This document shows, one piece after another, positions 1 through 9,358 of a DNA stretch of 64,000 nt. The notes below the pieces were generated by a model. The model saw nothing but the letters and a program-made list of their open reading frames with translations. It searched no databases and was not told the origin of the DNA. Position 1 is the stretch's first letter. Each line of letters starts with the position of its first letter. Made by a program: the position numbers and the translations under genes. Location of the stretch: NCBI GenBank assembly GCA_017512145.1, contig JAFWHB010000030.1:1-64000 (forward strand). The letters are read 5' to 3'. The DNA comes from Mogibacterium sp. GTDB lineage: Bacteria > Bacillota > Clostridia > Peptostreptococcales > Anaerovoracaceae.

Positions 1-176
1 GGCGGCGGGTTCCATGTTCGACCGTCGGTGGTGGGTACAATCCCCAACCGACGCTCTCAGGAGCTGAAGCTCCCGGCGTCTGTTGACGGCGTCGCTCGCT
101 CCAATCAAGCGAGCTTGTTGGAGCTTTGCTCCTGGTTGAATCAAATTACAAACTATAGAAAGTGAACTGAAGACTA
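1..176. other. Left-edge non-coding stretch with several short hairpins
   Basis: No convincing gene is seen. The stretch is GC-rich up to about 132 and then turns AT-rich. It contains a 7-bp stem at 94-100/108-114 (GCTCGCT/AGCGAGC), a 5-bp stem at 120-124/128-132 (GGAGC/GCTCC), and a near-palindrome GGAGCTGAAGCTCC around 60-73. It may be the 3' end or leader of something beyond the window edge. Confidence 0.3.
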
Positions 177-914
177 ATGGAAGAAAGATACGAAGTAAGA
201 TACAGCGAGAGATTACAGAGGGACATGGGACATGCGGTATTCGGACACGCAGGCAAGCTTTGCCTCGCATTCGCACCGCAGAACGGACACACATACGATT
301 TTGCCAACTTTGGCATGGTCGAGACAATAAGACCTTGGATCGAGGCAGGCAAATTGAGAGTAGTATGCGTTGACAGCATCGATGAGGAGTCGTGGTCTAA
401 CGAGCACGGCGACGGAAGATACCGCGCTGAGATGCAGGAGAAATGGTTCCACTATGTAGTTGACGAGCTGGTTCCTGAGTATCTTGAGTGGGGCGAGAAG
501 GCTATCACCTGCGGATGCAGCATGGGCGGCCTCCACGCAGCTAACTTCTATTTCAGAAGACCGGACATCTTCGACTCGATGATCTCACTGAGCGGACTGT
601 TCGACGCAAGCTTCTTCTTCAAGGGCTACATGGACGATATAGTCTATGCGAACTCTCCAATCCACTTCCTGCCTAACATGCCTGAGGATCATCCTTGGAT
701 GGATCTCTACAGACAGGGCAACATCATATTCTGCTGCGGACAGGGCGCATGGGAGGACGAGATGAGGAGAGATTCAGGGCTCCTCGACCAGATCCTCACA
801 TCCAAGAACGTTCCGCACTGGTGCGACTTCTGGGGCTATGACGTCAACCACGACTGGCCATGGTGGAGGAAGCAGCTCCCATACTTCATGGGAAGCATCC
901 TCGGCGAAGCATAA
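177..914 (+). CDS. Putative alpha/beta-hydrolase esterase
   Basis: This 245-residue cytoplasmic protein (no signal peptide) resembles the putative esterase (esterase D-like) branch of alpha/beta hydrolases. The nucleophile elbow GCSMGG lies at residues 113-118 with Ser115 as probable nucleophile. A His-Asp pair at 225-226, in a Trp-rich C-terminal segment, is the likely catalytic His. The substrate cannot be read from sequence; small acyl esters are typical of the family. There is no clear Shine-Dalgarno before the ATG, so the start is less certain than the frame. It stands alone and ends before a terminator hairpin. Confidence 0.8.
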   Translation: MEERYEVRYSERLQRDMGHAVFGHAGKLCLAFAPQNGHTYDFANFGMVETIRPWIEAGKLRVVCVDSIDEESWSNEHGDGRYRAEMQEKWFHYVVDELVPEYLEWGEKAITCGCSMGGLHAANFYFRRPDIFDSMISLSGLFDASFFFKGYMDDIVYANSPIHFLPNMPEDHPWMDLYRQGNIIFCCGQGAWEDEMRRDSGLLDQILTSKNVPHWCDFWGYDVNHDWPWWRKQLPYFMGSILGEA

Positions 915-936
915 GCGCATCATATCTGGTAAATTG

Positions 937-979
937 ACCCGGCGATCACTTCAATAAGTGACCGCCGGTTTAAATTTTC
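937..979 (+). terminator. Rho-independent terminator after the esterase gene
   Basis: An imperfect stem pairs 937-950 with 956-969 around a short CAAT-like loop. It is followed by TTTAAATTTT. It lies 22 bases after the esterase stop codon. Confidence 0.7.
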
Positions 980-1012
980 AGTTATTGCGTGTGGCGAAGA
1001 CGTGTACATGAG

Positions 1013-1021
1013 TGATATAAT
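1013..1021 (+). promoter_or_regulatory. Extended -10 promoter for the LTA-synthase-like gene
   Basis: TGATATAAT is a perfect extended -10 (TGn plus TATAAT), 30 bases ahead of the start codon. No good -35 is present at 16-18 bp, which fits an extended -10 promoter. Confidence 0.5.
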
Positions 1022-1050
1022 ACCGTGATTGCAATTATCGGAGGATTTTT

Positions 1051-3620
1051 ATGGCAAAACATTTCAAGACAGATACAACCGCAGACAGCAGGACCATCAA
1101 GCATACTGCAAGGCGGGTATTTCTTATACTCATCCTGATCCTGCTTGGCCTTTTTATTTTTACGGAGAGGAATTCACTGCAGATCAAGCAGAGAACAGAC
1201 TTGTATCCTGTCACAGACAAGACTCCGACAGTTGCTGTCTCATTACTTGGGAACCATACCGTTACACAGAAGTTCATAGCTAAGGAGTCGCTCATCAGCT
1301 CTGTCAAGATAAGGTTCAACAACCCGGGCCGTAATACTGCGACCGGCAAAGTCAAGCTGACTCTTCTTGACAACAAGGGCGCTGAGGTAGCGACCACCGA
1401 GATCGGAGCTGATACGATCAACGCTAACAAGATCACCAGATTTATCCTCGGAGGCGACTCAGAGCTTGCGAATTCAAATAAGATCGTTCAGATCGTAGGA
1501 ACTGGTTATAAGACTAATATCATCTCAGTAGAGAAGGGCAAGGAATATACCCTCGTCATGGAGGCTGAAGATGTAGGCAGCGAAGACGTCTTCGAGCTCG
1601 TAATGTATACAGAAGACGGCTTTGGCTCAGGCAAGGGCGAGTTCTCGACGACCATCGACGGCACCGAGCAGACCGGTGCGTGGCTGAACTCCGTAATCTA
1701 TTACAGAAAGCTGCATACGAAGATCCTCTTCCTCTTTGCTGCAATGATCCTGTTCACGGCTCTCTTCGTGCTGATCCCATTCGAGAAGATCGACGAGAAG
1801 ATACCTGTGAGCACATGGCTTTCGCGGATTATGCTGCTCCTGACACCATTTGCAGCATATTTCATAATCCAGAGATTCTATGGAATGGGCATCGGGGCAT
1901 TCATCAAGCAGGTGCTGTCACCGATCGGCGCACTCAATCTGTGGATCATAGTATCCGTGATCCTCATTATCTATACGATCACAAACCGCGCGAGATTTAC
2001 GATAATATTCTCGACCATCATAGCTGCGCTCTTTGGCTTCACAACTACGCCATGGTCATCTTCAGGGATTCGCCGCTGATCGCGACGGATATCGCACAGT
2101 GGGAGACAGGTCTTCAGGTCGTCAAATCCTACGAGATTACCTGGGACAAATCCTCAATCTGGGCGATCCTGATCACGGTGCTGTGGTGCGTGGCTGCGTT
2201 CTCGCTCGGTGGACACAAGGGCCTGCCTGCACGCAAGAGACTCATTCCACTTGCAGCATCCATCATTTGCGCAGGATCCTGTTACTATGCAATATTCCGC
2301 AGCTCCCTGATACAGGATATGGACATCCATGTCTCGGGATTCAGGCCTAAGGCTTCGTATCAGTATAATGGCAGCGCTCTTTCTTTCGCTGTAACAGCGA
2401 AGAACGCGCATGTTGTCAAGCCATCGGGATACGACCCTGAGGTAGTCGCCAATATCGCGAAGACTTACACATCCGATGAAGCCGTTCCTGCGACCAAAGT
2501 CAGCAAGAAGACTCCGAATGTGATCGTCATCATGAATGAATCATTCGCAGATATGACATCAGTAGGCGAGTTCGCTACTAATGAGGACTTCATGCCGTAC
2601 TTCCGCAGCCTCAAGGAGAACACCATACACGGCTGGATGCAGTCCTCTGTATTCGGCGGCTCCACAGCTGACTCGGAATTCGAGTGCCTGACAGGATTCT
2701 CGATGAACTACCTGCCGTTCCATTCAGTGCCGTACAGGAGTGTCATCAACGAGGAGATCCCGTCACTGGCATATTATTTCAAGCAGCTCGGTTATGGCGG
2801 CATCACCGCGTTCCACCCGGGAATGAGGGATTCATACAGACGAGATGTCGTCTATCCGCTGATCGGATTTGACAAGCACATCGCATTCGACGATCTCGAG
2901 AATCCGGAGCAGATCAGAGACTTTGTCTCCGATGCCTGCGACTACCAGGAACTCGAGAAGGAGTTCGAGCAGTTCCGCAGCAGCTCAGGAGATCAGCCGT
3001 TCTTCATGTTCAACGTAACGATCCAGAACCACGGTGGATATGCCTTCAATACAGGAATCGTCGATCACGGTATCACGATCACTGACGAGCAGTACAACGA
3101 AGAGAGCGGACTTCAGTTCATCAACCTCATGAAGTACAGCGACGAAGCACTCAAGGATCTTCTTGACTACTTCAGCAATGTCGACGAGGAGACCGTCATC
3201 GTCCTGTTCGGTGACCATCAGCCAAAGCTTGAGCCTGAGTTCTACTCAAGACTCAAGACCCAGCATCCTGGCATCTCCGCACTTGAATGGGCGACCCTCA
3301 AGCATCAGGTGCCATTCATGATCTGGGCTAACTACGACATAGAAGAGCAGGATGATCTCAGGATCAGTGCGAACTACATAGCTCCATATCTCAAGTCAGT
3401 AATAGGACTTCCGATGACCGGCTTTGACAAATACCTGATGGATCTTCACACCCAGCTGCCTAAGATCAGCGCGATCAGCTATCAGGATGCAGCAGGCGGA
3501 ATCTACGACCCGGCAGAGCCATCACAGTATGATGAGAAGCTGAACGAATACGGAATCATCCAGTACAACGGACTCATCGATAAGAAGAACAGAGTAGAAG
3601 ACTTCTTCAGACTCAAATAG
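1051..3620 (+). pseudogene. LTA-synthase-family sulfatase, broken by a one-base frameshift near 2040
   Basis: Two reading frames make one LTA-synthase-like (alkaline phosphatase/sulfatase superfamily) membrane protein. The first frame starts at ATG 1051 after GGAGG (1040-1044). It gives a TM near residue 25, an extracytoplasmic domain to about 215, and several TM segments, then runs into a stop at 2077-2079. From c2040 the +2 frame continues the same protein (HNYAMVIFRDSPL), matching the expected loop before the catalytic domain, and ends at 3620. Joined length would be about 856 residues. The catalytic domain is intact: NES (Glu about 497), GGSTADSEF with the nucleophile-type Thr about 539, and FGDHQP metal ligands about 722-723. 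No ribosome site or slippery heptamer is seen at the junction. It may be a real mutation or a sequencing error. The likely role is glycerol-phosphate polymer synthesis or transfer at the cell surface. Confidence 0.85.
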
Positions 3621-3632
3621 CAACAGATTGAA

Positions 3633-3661
3633 CGGTCTTGCCGCAAGAACCGGGAAGACCG
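3633..3661 (+). other. Stem-loop downstream of the sulfatase gene
   Basis: CGGTCTT (3633-3639) pairs with AAGACCG (3655-3661). There is no T-tract, so it is more likely an mRNA 3' structure than a terminator. Confidence 0.35.
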
Positions 3662-3683
3662 TGCACAATAAACCACAATCATC

Positions 3684-3727
3684 AGGACCCAGAGCAGGCC
3701 GATCAGCGCCCGCCCGGGTCCTTTTTA
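3684..3727 (+). terminator. Rho-independent terminator
   Basis: AGGACCC (3684-3690) pairs with GGGTCCT (3716-3722), followed directly by TTTTATTAT. It closes the sulfatase transcript. Confidence 0.65.
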
Positions 3728-3750
3728 TTATCACGCTGGTCCACGGGCAA

Positions 3751-4101
3751 AGCGAATTGACGTTTTTGCATGGGGAAAGGACCTCAAAAACGTCAAACGG
3801 ACGACCTGCAATGAGTGCAAGGCATAGCGAATTGACGTTTTTGTATAAGGAGAGGGTGTCAAAAACGTCAAACCGGACGACCTGCAATGAGTGTAAGGCA
3901 TAGCAAATTGACGTTTTTGTATGTGGAGAGGACCTCAAAAACGTCAAACCGGACGACCTGCAATGAGTGCAAGGCATAGCAAATTGACGTTTTTGTATAA
4001 GGAGAGGGTGTCAAAAACGTCAAACGGACGACCTGCAATGAGTGCAAGACATAGCAAATTGACGCTTTTGCATGGGGAGAGGAGTTCAAAAACGTCAAAC
4101 C
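3751..4101. repeat. Five tandem ~75-bp units, each with a 12-bp inverted repeat
   Basis: Each unit contains TTGACGTTTTTG and, 16 bases later, its exact complement CAAAAACGTCAA. The arms lie at 3757-3768/3785-3796, 3832-3843/3860-3871, 3908-3919/3936-3947, 3984-3995/4012-4023 and 4059-4070/4087-4098; only the last left arm has one mismatch. Spacing is 75, 76, 76 and 75 bp. Linkers are almost identical and hold a TGCAATGAGTGCA near-palindrome. Loops alternate: units 2 and 4 share one loop sequence, while units 1, 3 and 5 share another type. Because linkers and loops are conserved, this is not a CRISPR array. The long peptides readable through it on either strand are repeats of the DNA unit and are not believed. 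Confidence 0.9.
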
Positions 4102-4234
4102 GGGAATCCTGGAGGAAGGGGAACTGCCAGAGCAGTTGATACTATGCACACATTGATTGTGCCAGCGAAATCAGCACCTATATCGGTGCATATATCAGAC
4201 CATATAATTGTAAGAAATTACCTAAAAATAACTG
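4102..4234. other. Spacer between the repeat array and the hrcA promoter
   Basis: No gene or strong structure is seen. The segment loses the repeat unit after 4101 and becomes AT-rich toward the promoter. Confidence 0.4.
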
Positions 4235-4263
4235 TTGACAGTTGGGCGCAGTAAGAGTATATT
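4235..4263 (+). promoter_or_regulatory. SigA-type promoter of the hrcA operon
   Basis: TTGACA (4235-4240), 17 bp, TATATT (4258-4263). The expected start site falls just before or within the CIRCE operator, so HrcA binding would block initiation. Confidence 0.8.
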
Positions 4264-4274
4264 ATGTACAGCGA

Positions 4275-4301
4275 TTAGCACTCTTGTTAAGTGAGTGCTA
4301 A
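4275..4301 (+). promoter_or_regulatory. CIRCE operator (HrcA binding site)
   Basis: The site is a perfect TTAGCACTC-N9-GAGTGCTAA, the canonical 27-bp CIRCE. It lies between the promoter and hrcA and predicts autoregulation and heat induction of hrcA-grpE-dnaK(-dnaJ). Confidence 0.97.
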
Positions 4302-4331
4302 CAGAGACCGCTAGAGATAAGGAGTCACGCC

Positions 4332-5384
4332 ATGGATCTGAGCGAAAGACAATTACAGATACTGCAAGCGATCATCAATGACTATGTTGAGAACGCTGAG
4401 CCGGTCGGTTCGAGATCGATTGCTAAGAAATATGATCTTGGCGTCAGCCCTGCAACCATACGTAACGAGATGTCAGACCTTGAGGAGATGGGTTACCTCA
4501 CACATCCTCATACATCAGCAGGCAGAGTCCCGTCGGATAAGGCTTACAGACTGTACGTCAACAATCTGATGAAGAAGAAGAATCTCAGCGCGAGGGAGAA
4601 GAGGCTCATCAATGAGAGACTTTCGGCGAGCAGAGATGAATTCGACGCAACAATAAGACATGCGGCTGAGCTTCTGAGTGAGATCACACATCTGGCATCG
4701 TTCGCGATGACACCGGCTACCAACGAAGAGAAGATTAGCTTTATCAGGCTCCTGCCGGTAGACGATAGAACCCTGATACTGATGATCGTCGGCGAGAGCG
4801 GTAACATCACCAACAGCACACTGAGGCTCAAGGTGCCGTACACGCAGGATGCGCTTGACCTTCTGAGCAAGAACATGACAGTCAACTACAAGGGCCGCAC
4901 CCTTGATGATGTTCTCAAGAGCCATATCATTGAGGACGTCGGATCGGATATCGAGGCGCTTGCAGCACTCAGAGGCAACGTAATGCCGAGCTTTATCAGG
5001 ACCCTTGAAGACATGCTCAATGTTAATCTCTACATGGAGGGCATGACGAATATCTTCAATCTTCCTGAGTATTCGAGCATAGACCGGGCGAGAGACTTCA
5101 TGGAGCTCTTCGCACGTAAGGACTGGTTCACAAGGAAGATGCTCGAACGTGCCGATGGTGTGGTCGTAACGATCGGTGATGAGAACGACGCAATGAAGGA
5201 TTGTTCACTGATCACTGCGACATACCATGTAGACGGCAAGCTTGTCGGTAAGATCGGAGTTATCGGACCTACAAGAATGAAGTATGGCGAAGTCACATCG
5301 ATCATGGAATTCCTGACCAACAACCTGAGCGAGTCTTTCAGGCTGACGAGCGGGAATGACGATGATGATTCCAAGCGCAAATAA
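4332..5384 (+). CDS. hrcA: Heat-inducible transcription repressor HrcA
   Basis: HrcA binds CIRCE operators and represses chaperone operons; in the family its activity depends on GroEL. The 350-residue length is typical. Residues 1-75 form the winged-helix domain (LSERQLQILQAI, then the GSRSIAKKY and SPATIRNEM recognition region). The rest is the GAF-like dimerisation part with its inserted domain. An AAGGAG ribosome site precedes ATG 4332. It is the first gene of the operon, 25 bp before grpE, and lies directly behind a CIRCE element. A second CIRCE sits ahead of groES at 61.6 kb. Confidence 0.97.
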   Translation: MDLSERQLQILQAIINDYVENAEPVGSRSIAKKYDLGVSPATIRNEMSDLEEMGYLTHPHTSAGRVPSDKAYRLYVNNLMKKKNLSAREKRLINERLSASRDEFDATIRHAAELLSEITHLASFAMTPATNEEKISFIRLLPVDDRTLILMIVGESGNITNSTLRLKVPYTQDALDLLSKNMTVNYKGRTLDDVLKSHIIEDVGSDIEALAALRGNVMPSFIRTLEDMLNVNLYMEGMTNIFNLPEYSSIDRARDFMELFARKDWFTRKMLERADGVVVTIGDENDAMKDCSLITATYHVDGKLVGKIGVIGPTRMKYGEVTSIMEFLTNNLSESFRLTSGNDDDDSKRK

Positions 5385-5409
5385 TTAATCATTGAAAGGA
5401 ACATACACA

Positions 5410-6075
5410 ATGGCAGAAGACAATGTAAAGCATATCCACATAGAAGATGGAGATGCCGAGACTGCTGAAAAGGTTAACGGGACACAGACTGAAGAGGCTG
5501 CAGCCGAGGATGCTAAGGCAGAGGAACCTCAGAGTGAGGATGCCAGGGCTGAGGACAGCAAGTCCGAAGAGGCCGGAGCAGAAGAGGCCGGAGCAGAAGA
5601 GACCAGTAAGGCTGATGACAAGAAGGCCGAGGAGAAGAAGACCGAAGAGAATAAGGCTGAGGAACAGGAATCCGAACGCTATATGAGACTCATGGCTGAG
5701 TTCCAGAACTTCAAGAGAAGAGCGGCCAGGGAGAAGACAGATACCCTTGCCTATGCTAACGAGAAGATCATCGGAGAGCTTCTGCCGGTACTGGATAATT
5801 TTGAAAGAGCTCTTGAGACAGATGCTGCAGATGCAGAGGGCTATGCCAAGGGAATGGAACTTATCTTCCAGCAGCTGAAGACAGCACTTGAGCATGCAGG
5901 CCTTGAAGAGATCAAGGCACTCGGCGAGGACTTCGATCCTAACGTCCACAATGCAGTAATGACAGAGCAGAGCGAAGAACACGAAGACGGTAAAGTCAGC
6001 AAAGTCCTTCAGAAAGGCTACAAACTCAAAGATAAGGTCATCAGACCTTCAATGGTAGCAGTAGTAAGGAACTAA
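5410..6075 (+). CDS. grpE: Nucleotide exchange factor GrpE
   Basis: GrpE drives ADP release from DnaK. Residues 1-85 are a long acidic, Ala/Glu/Lys-rich low-complexity tail with repeated [13 protein letters not shown] units. The conserved part begins near [20 protein letters not shown], which is the long dimer helix. The C-terminal beta domain ends with a [23 protein letters not shown] signature. ATG 5410 is chosen because AAAGGA lies nine bases upstream; a TTG at 5392 would put the start inside the ribosome site. Length is 221 residues, with the extra length in the acidic tail. Second gene of the heat-shock operon. Confidence 0.96.
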   Translation: MAEDNVKHIHIEDGDAETAEKVNGTQTEEAAAEDAKAEEPQSEDARAEDSKSEEAGAEEAGAEETSKADDKKAEEKKTEENKAEEQESERYMRLMAEFQNFKRRAAREKTDTLAYANEKIIGELLPVLDNFERALETDAADAEGYAKGMELIFQQLKTALEHAGLEEIKALGEDFDPNVHNAVMTEQSEEHEDGKVSKVLQKGYKLKDKVIRPSMVAVVRN

Positions 6076-6116
6076 CACAGTTAAATAACCATTTTCTTAA
6101 AAACGGAGGAAATACA

Positions 6117-8000
6117 ATGAGCAAAGTAATCGGAATCGATCTTGGAACAACTAACAGCTGCGTAGCAGTACTTGAAGGCGGTGAGCCTACAGTTATCACT
6201 AACGCAGAGGGCGCAAGAACAACACCTTCTGTAGTCGCTTTCACAACTAAGGGCGAGAGACTTGTCGGCGAGACAGCTAAGAGACAGGCAATAACAAACC
6301 CTGACAGAACAATCGCTTCGATCAAGAGACACATGGGCGAAGCTTATACAGTAGATATCGATGGTAAGAAGTACACACCACAGGACATCTCCGCTATGAT
6401 CCTTGCTAAGCTTAAGGCTGACGCAGAGGCATATCTCGGAGAGAAGGTAACAGAGGCTGTAATCACAGTTCCTGCTTACTTCTCAGACGCGCAGAAGCAG
6501 GCTACTAAGGATGCAGGCAAGATCGCAGGACTTGATGTCAAGAGAATCATCAACGAGCCTACAGCAGCATCCCTTGCTTACGGACTTGACAAGGACAACG
6601 GAAGCCAGAAGATCCTGGTTTACGACCTGGGCGGCGGTACATTCGATGTATCAGTACTCGAGCTTGGTGACGGAGTATTCGAAGTACTCGCTACAAACGG
6701 CGACACACACCTCGGCGGAGACGACTTCGACAACGCTCTGATGAACTTCCTCGCAGACAGCTTCCAGAGAGAGAACGGCATCGACCTGAGACAGGACAAG
6801 ATGGCTCTCCAGAGACTGAAGGAAGCAGCTGAGAAGGCTAAGAAGGAGCTCTCAAGCGCTCAGACAACTAAGGTCAACCTGCCATTCATCACAGTATCTG
6901 CAAATGGTCCTCTCCACATGGATATGGACGTAACAAGAGCAAGATTCGAGCAGCTGACTAAGGACCTCGTAGACAGAACAATCGAGCCTATGCACAAGGC
7001 TATGCAGGACGCAGGCGTTACTTCTGCAGACCTCTCCAAGGTAATCCTCGTCGGCGGATCAACAAGAATCCCTGCAGTACAGGAAGCCGTTAAGAGAGTA
7101 ACAGGTAAGGAGCCATTCAAGGGAATCAACCCTGATGAGTGCGTAGCTATCGGAGCTTCCATCCAGGCCGGAGTACTGACTGGTGAAGTTAACGACATCC
7201 TGCTCCTCGACGTAACACCGCTTTCACTTTCAATCGAGACACTCGGCGGAGTTGCTACAAGACTTATCGAGAGGAACACAACAATTCCTACTAAGAAGAG
7301 CCAGATCTTCTCAACAGCAGCAGACAACCAGACAACTGTAGACATCCACGTAATGCAGGGTGAGAGACAGATGGCTGCCGGCAACATCACACTCGGAAGA
7401 TTCCAGCTCACAGGTATCGCACCAGCTCCTCGTGGAATCCCACAGATCGAGGTTACATTCGATATCGATGCTAACGGTATCGTTAACGTAAGCGCTAAGG
7501 ACCTCGGAACAGGCAAGGAACAGAAGATCACAATCACATCTTCAACCAAGCTCTCAGAGGAAGAGATCAACGCTAAGATCAAGGAAGCTGAGCAGTACGC
7601 TGAGGAAGACAAGAAGCAGAAAGAAGCCGTAGAGACCAAGAACCAGGCTGAGGGAATGCTCTTCGAGACAGAGAGACAGATGAAGGATCTCGAGGACAAG
7701 GCTACTGAGCAGGAGAAGGCTGCAGTTCAGAGTGCAAGAGAAGAGCTCCAGAAGGCTATCGACGCTAACGATGTAGAGGGAATGAAGACCAAGATGGAAG
7801 CACTCACTAATGCATTCTATCCAATCTCCACAAGAATCTATCAGGAAGCTCAGGCACAGGCTAACGCTCAGGGTGCTCAGGGCGGCGCAGGCTTCAACCC
7901 TAACATGGGCGGCTTCGGCGGAGCAGCAGGCAACACAGGTTCATCAAACAACAACGACGGAACTGTAGATGCTGACTACGAAGTAGTAGACGAAGACTAA
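6117..8000 (+). CDS. dnaK: Molecular chaperone DnaK (Hsp70)
   Basis: This is an ATP-dependent Hsp70 foldase working with DnaJ and GrpE. At 627 residues it is full length. All three Hsp70 signatures are present: [12 protein letters not shown] near residue 7, [16 protein letters not shown] near 168, and [14 protein letters not shown] near 308. The substrate-binding domain follows, then a Gly/Asn-rich tail ending [10 protein letters not shown]. As in other Gram-positive DnaKs, the N-terminal lobe lacks the ~24-residue insert of proteobacterial proteins. GGAGG lies before the ATG. It is 41 bp after grpE; the bases have the strong codon bias of a highly expressed gene. Confidence 0.98.
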   Translation: MSKVIGIDLGTTNSCVAVLEGGEPTVITNAEGARTTPSVVAFTTKGERLVGETAKRQAITNPDRTIASIKRHMGEAYTVDIDGKKYTPQDISAMILAKLKADAEAYLGEKVTEAVITVPAYFSDAQKQATKDAGKIAGLDVKRIINEPTAASLAYGLDKDNGSQKILVYDLGGGTFDVSVLELGDGVFEVLATNGDTHLGGDDFDNALMNFLADSFQRENGIDLRQDKMALQRLKEAAEKAKKELSSAQTTKVNLPFITVSANGPLHMDMDVTRARFEQLTKDLVDRTIEPMHKAMQDAGVTSADLSKVILVGGSTRIPAVQEAVKRVTGKEPFKGINPDECVAIGASIQAGVLTGEVNDILLLDVTPLSLSIETLGGVATRLIERNTTIPTKKSQIFSTAADNQTTVDIHVMQGERQMAAGNITLGRFQLTGIAPAPRGIPQIEVTFDIDANGIVNVSAKDLGTGKEQKITITSSTKLSEEEINAKIKEAEQYAEEDKKQKEAVETKNQAEGMLFETERQMKDLEDKATEQEKAAVQSAREELQKAIDANDVEGMKTKMEALTNAFYPISTRIYQEAQAQANAQGAQGGAGFNPNMGGFGGAAGNTGSSNNNDGTVDADYEVVDED

Positions 8001-8007
8001 TTCGGAG

Positions 8008-8072
8008 ATGCCGCGAGGCATATTTAATAACAACAATCACACTATTGCTGCAGGGAGTTCTCTGCAGCAATA
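8008..8072 (+). other. Two intercistronic hairpins between dnaK and dnaJ
   Basis: A short hairpin has ATGCC/GGCAT arms with a GCGA tetraloop (8008-8021). A second has a perfect 11-bp stem (8043-8053/8062-8072) and an 8-base loop. Neither has a T-tract, so they look like RNA processing or stability elements, or partial attenuators, rather than full terminators. Confidence 0.6.
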
Positions 8073-8113
8073 GGCGATAATAACAAACTTAAATTCGGAA
8101 GGAATTACCTGAA

Positions 8114-9265
8114 ATGGCAGACAAAAGGGATTATTATGAGGTCCTCGGGGTCCAGAAGGGTGCTTCAGATGACGAGATCAAGAAGGCTTATCGTAAGATG
8201 GCCATGAAGTACCACCCAGACAAGAACCCGGGAGATAAGGCCGCAGAGGAGAAGTTCAAAGAGGCCAACGAGGCATATGAAGTTCTCTCGGATCCTGATA
8301 AGAAGAGCAAGTATGACAGATTTGGATTTGCCGGCGTAGACCCTAGCTACGGAGCTGGCCAGGGCGGATTCGGCGGGTTCGGAGACTTTGGCGGATTCGG
8401 CGGAGCCGGAGGCATGAACTTCGACGATATCTTCGATATGTTCGGAGCCTTTGGCGGAGGCGGAAGAAGCCGTCAGAGACGTGGCGGCGCCCAGAAGGGA
8501 AGAGATCTTCAGAAGACGATCACCATCGATTTCACAGATGCACTCTTTGGCTGCAGCAAACAGATCGAACTGAACAAGGATGTCAAGTGTAAGACTTGCG
8601 GCGGTTCAGGTTGCAAGGCAGGAACCGGGAAGAAGACCTGCGATCAGTGCGGAGGCAGTGGTCAGATTTCACAGGTCAGCAGCACGCCTTTTGGCAGATT
8701 CCAGAATATTACCACCTGTCCGAAGTGCGGCGGATCGGGCCAGATCGTTGAATCACCTTGTCCGGACTGCAACGGAACAGGCAAGAACCGCAAGACTGTC
8801 AAGATCAAAGTTGACATTCCTGCAGGCGTAGACAATGACAGCATTGTCACACTCAGAGGCCAGGGCGAACCTGGTGTCAATGGCGGACCTGACGGAGACC
8901 TCTATATCGTTATCAACGTCAAACCGCACAGCACATACAAGAGAAGAGGAGACGATTTGTACCTCGACCTGCCTATCACCTTCGACCAGGCAGCACTCGG
9001 AGCAAAGGTACAGGTACCGGGCTTTGGCGAAACATACAGCTACACCATCACTCCGGGCACACAGACAGGCTCTTCATTCAGACTCAAGGGCAAGGGCGTA
9101 CCTAACGTAAGGACCGGCAGGAAGGGAGACCTCTATGTCAAGGTCATCGTAGAAGTACCGACCAAGCTCGGAAGGAAAGAGAAGAAGGCGATCGAAGAGA
9201 TGGCATCCAAGCTCAGCGCTGATGCATATCCTAAGAAGACCAAATTCGATAAGCTCAAATTCTAA
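8114..9265 (+). CDS. dnaJ: Chaperone DnaJ (Hsp40)
   Basis: DnaJ is the Hsp40 co-chaperone that loads substrate on DnaK and stimulates its ATPase. The 383-residue protein shows the full type I layout. The J domain (1-70) carries HPD at about 35-37. A Gly/Phe-rich linker follows (about 75-125). The zinc domain has four repeats: [24 protein letters not shown] and CPDCNGTG. The C-terminal substrate-binding domains come last. An AAGGAA site precedes ATG 8114. It is separated from dnaK by 113 bp holding two hairpins, and is followed by a good terminator that ends the heat-shock operon. Confidence 0.97.
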   Translation: MADKRDYYEVLGVQKGASDDEIKKAYRKMAMKYHPDKNPGDKAAEEKFKEANEAYEVLSDPDKKSKYDRFGFAGVDPSYGAGQGGFGGFGDFGGFGGAGGMNFDDIFDMFGAFGGGGRSRQRRGGAQKGRDLQKTITIDFTDALFGCSKQIELNKDVKCKTCGGSGCKAGTGKKTCDQCGGSGQISQVSSTPFGRFQNITTCPKCGGSGQIVESPCPDCNGTGKNRKTVKIKVDIPAGVDNDSIVTLRGQGEPGVNGGPDGDLYIVINVKPHSTYKRRGDDLYLDLPITFDQAALGAKVQVPGFGETYSYTITPGTQTGSSFRLKGKGVPNVRTGRKGDLYVKVIVEVPTKLGRKEKKAIEEMASKLSADAYPKKTKFDKLKF

Positions 9266-9296
9266 CCAGTCTGGCTTGTATGACTAATGAGAACGG

Positions 9297-9340
9297 CGCA
9301 TCGCAGGGACTTAGTAAGCCATGCGATGCGTTTTGTGTTT
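9297..9340 (+). terminator. Terminator of the hrcA-grpE-dnaK-dnaJ operon
   Basis: A perfect 9-bp stem CGCATCGCA (9297-9305) / TGCGATGCG (9322-9330) is followed by TTTTGTGTTT. Confidence 0.8.
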
Positions 9341-9358
9341 AACCAAGGAGGGTTATAA

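Noticed and set aside
1680..2039. Start of a second gene at 1680 in the sulfatase region
   Set aside because: Before base 2040 this frame is not membrane-like and has no ribosome site, while the other frame encodes clear TM helices. Only the part after 2040 is real.
3751..4101. CRISPR array
   Set aside because: Both the dyads and the linkers between them are conserved, so there are no variable spacers; no cas genes are near.
3522..4149. Long open frames on both strands across the hairpin repeat array
   Set aside because: Their peptides are period-25 copies of the DNA unit, occur on both strands, and have no ribosome sites. They reflect the repeats, not genes.
4235..4301. Sigma-32-like heat-shock promoter for the dnaK operon
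   Set aside because: The promoter is an ordinary TTGACA-17-TATATT; control is explained by CIRCE and HrcA.
6860..7699. Long minus-strand frame opposite dnaK
   Set aside because: A mirror of a highly biased gene; Ser/Leu/Val-rich with no ribosome site. The same holds for the frame opposite groEL (62684-63526).
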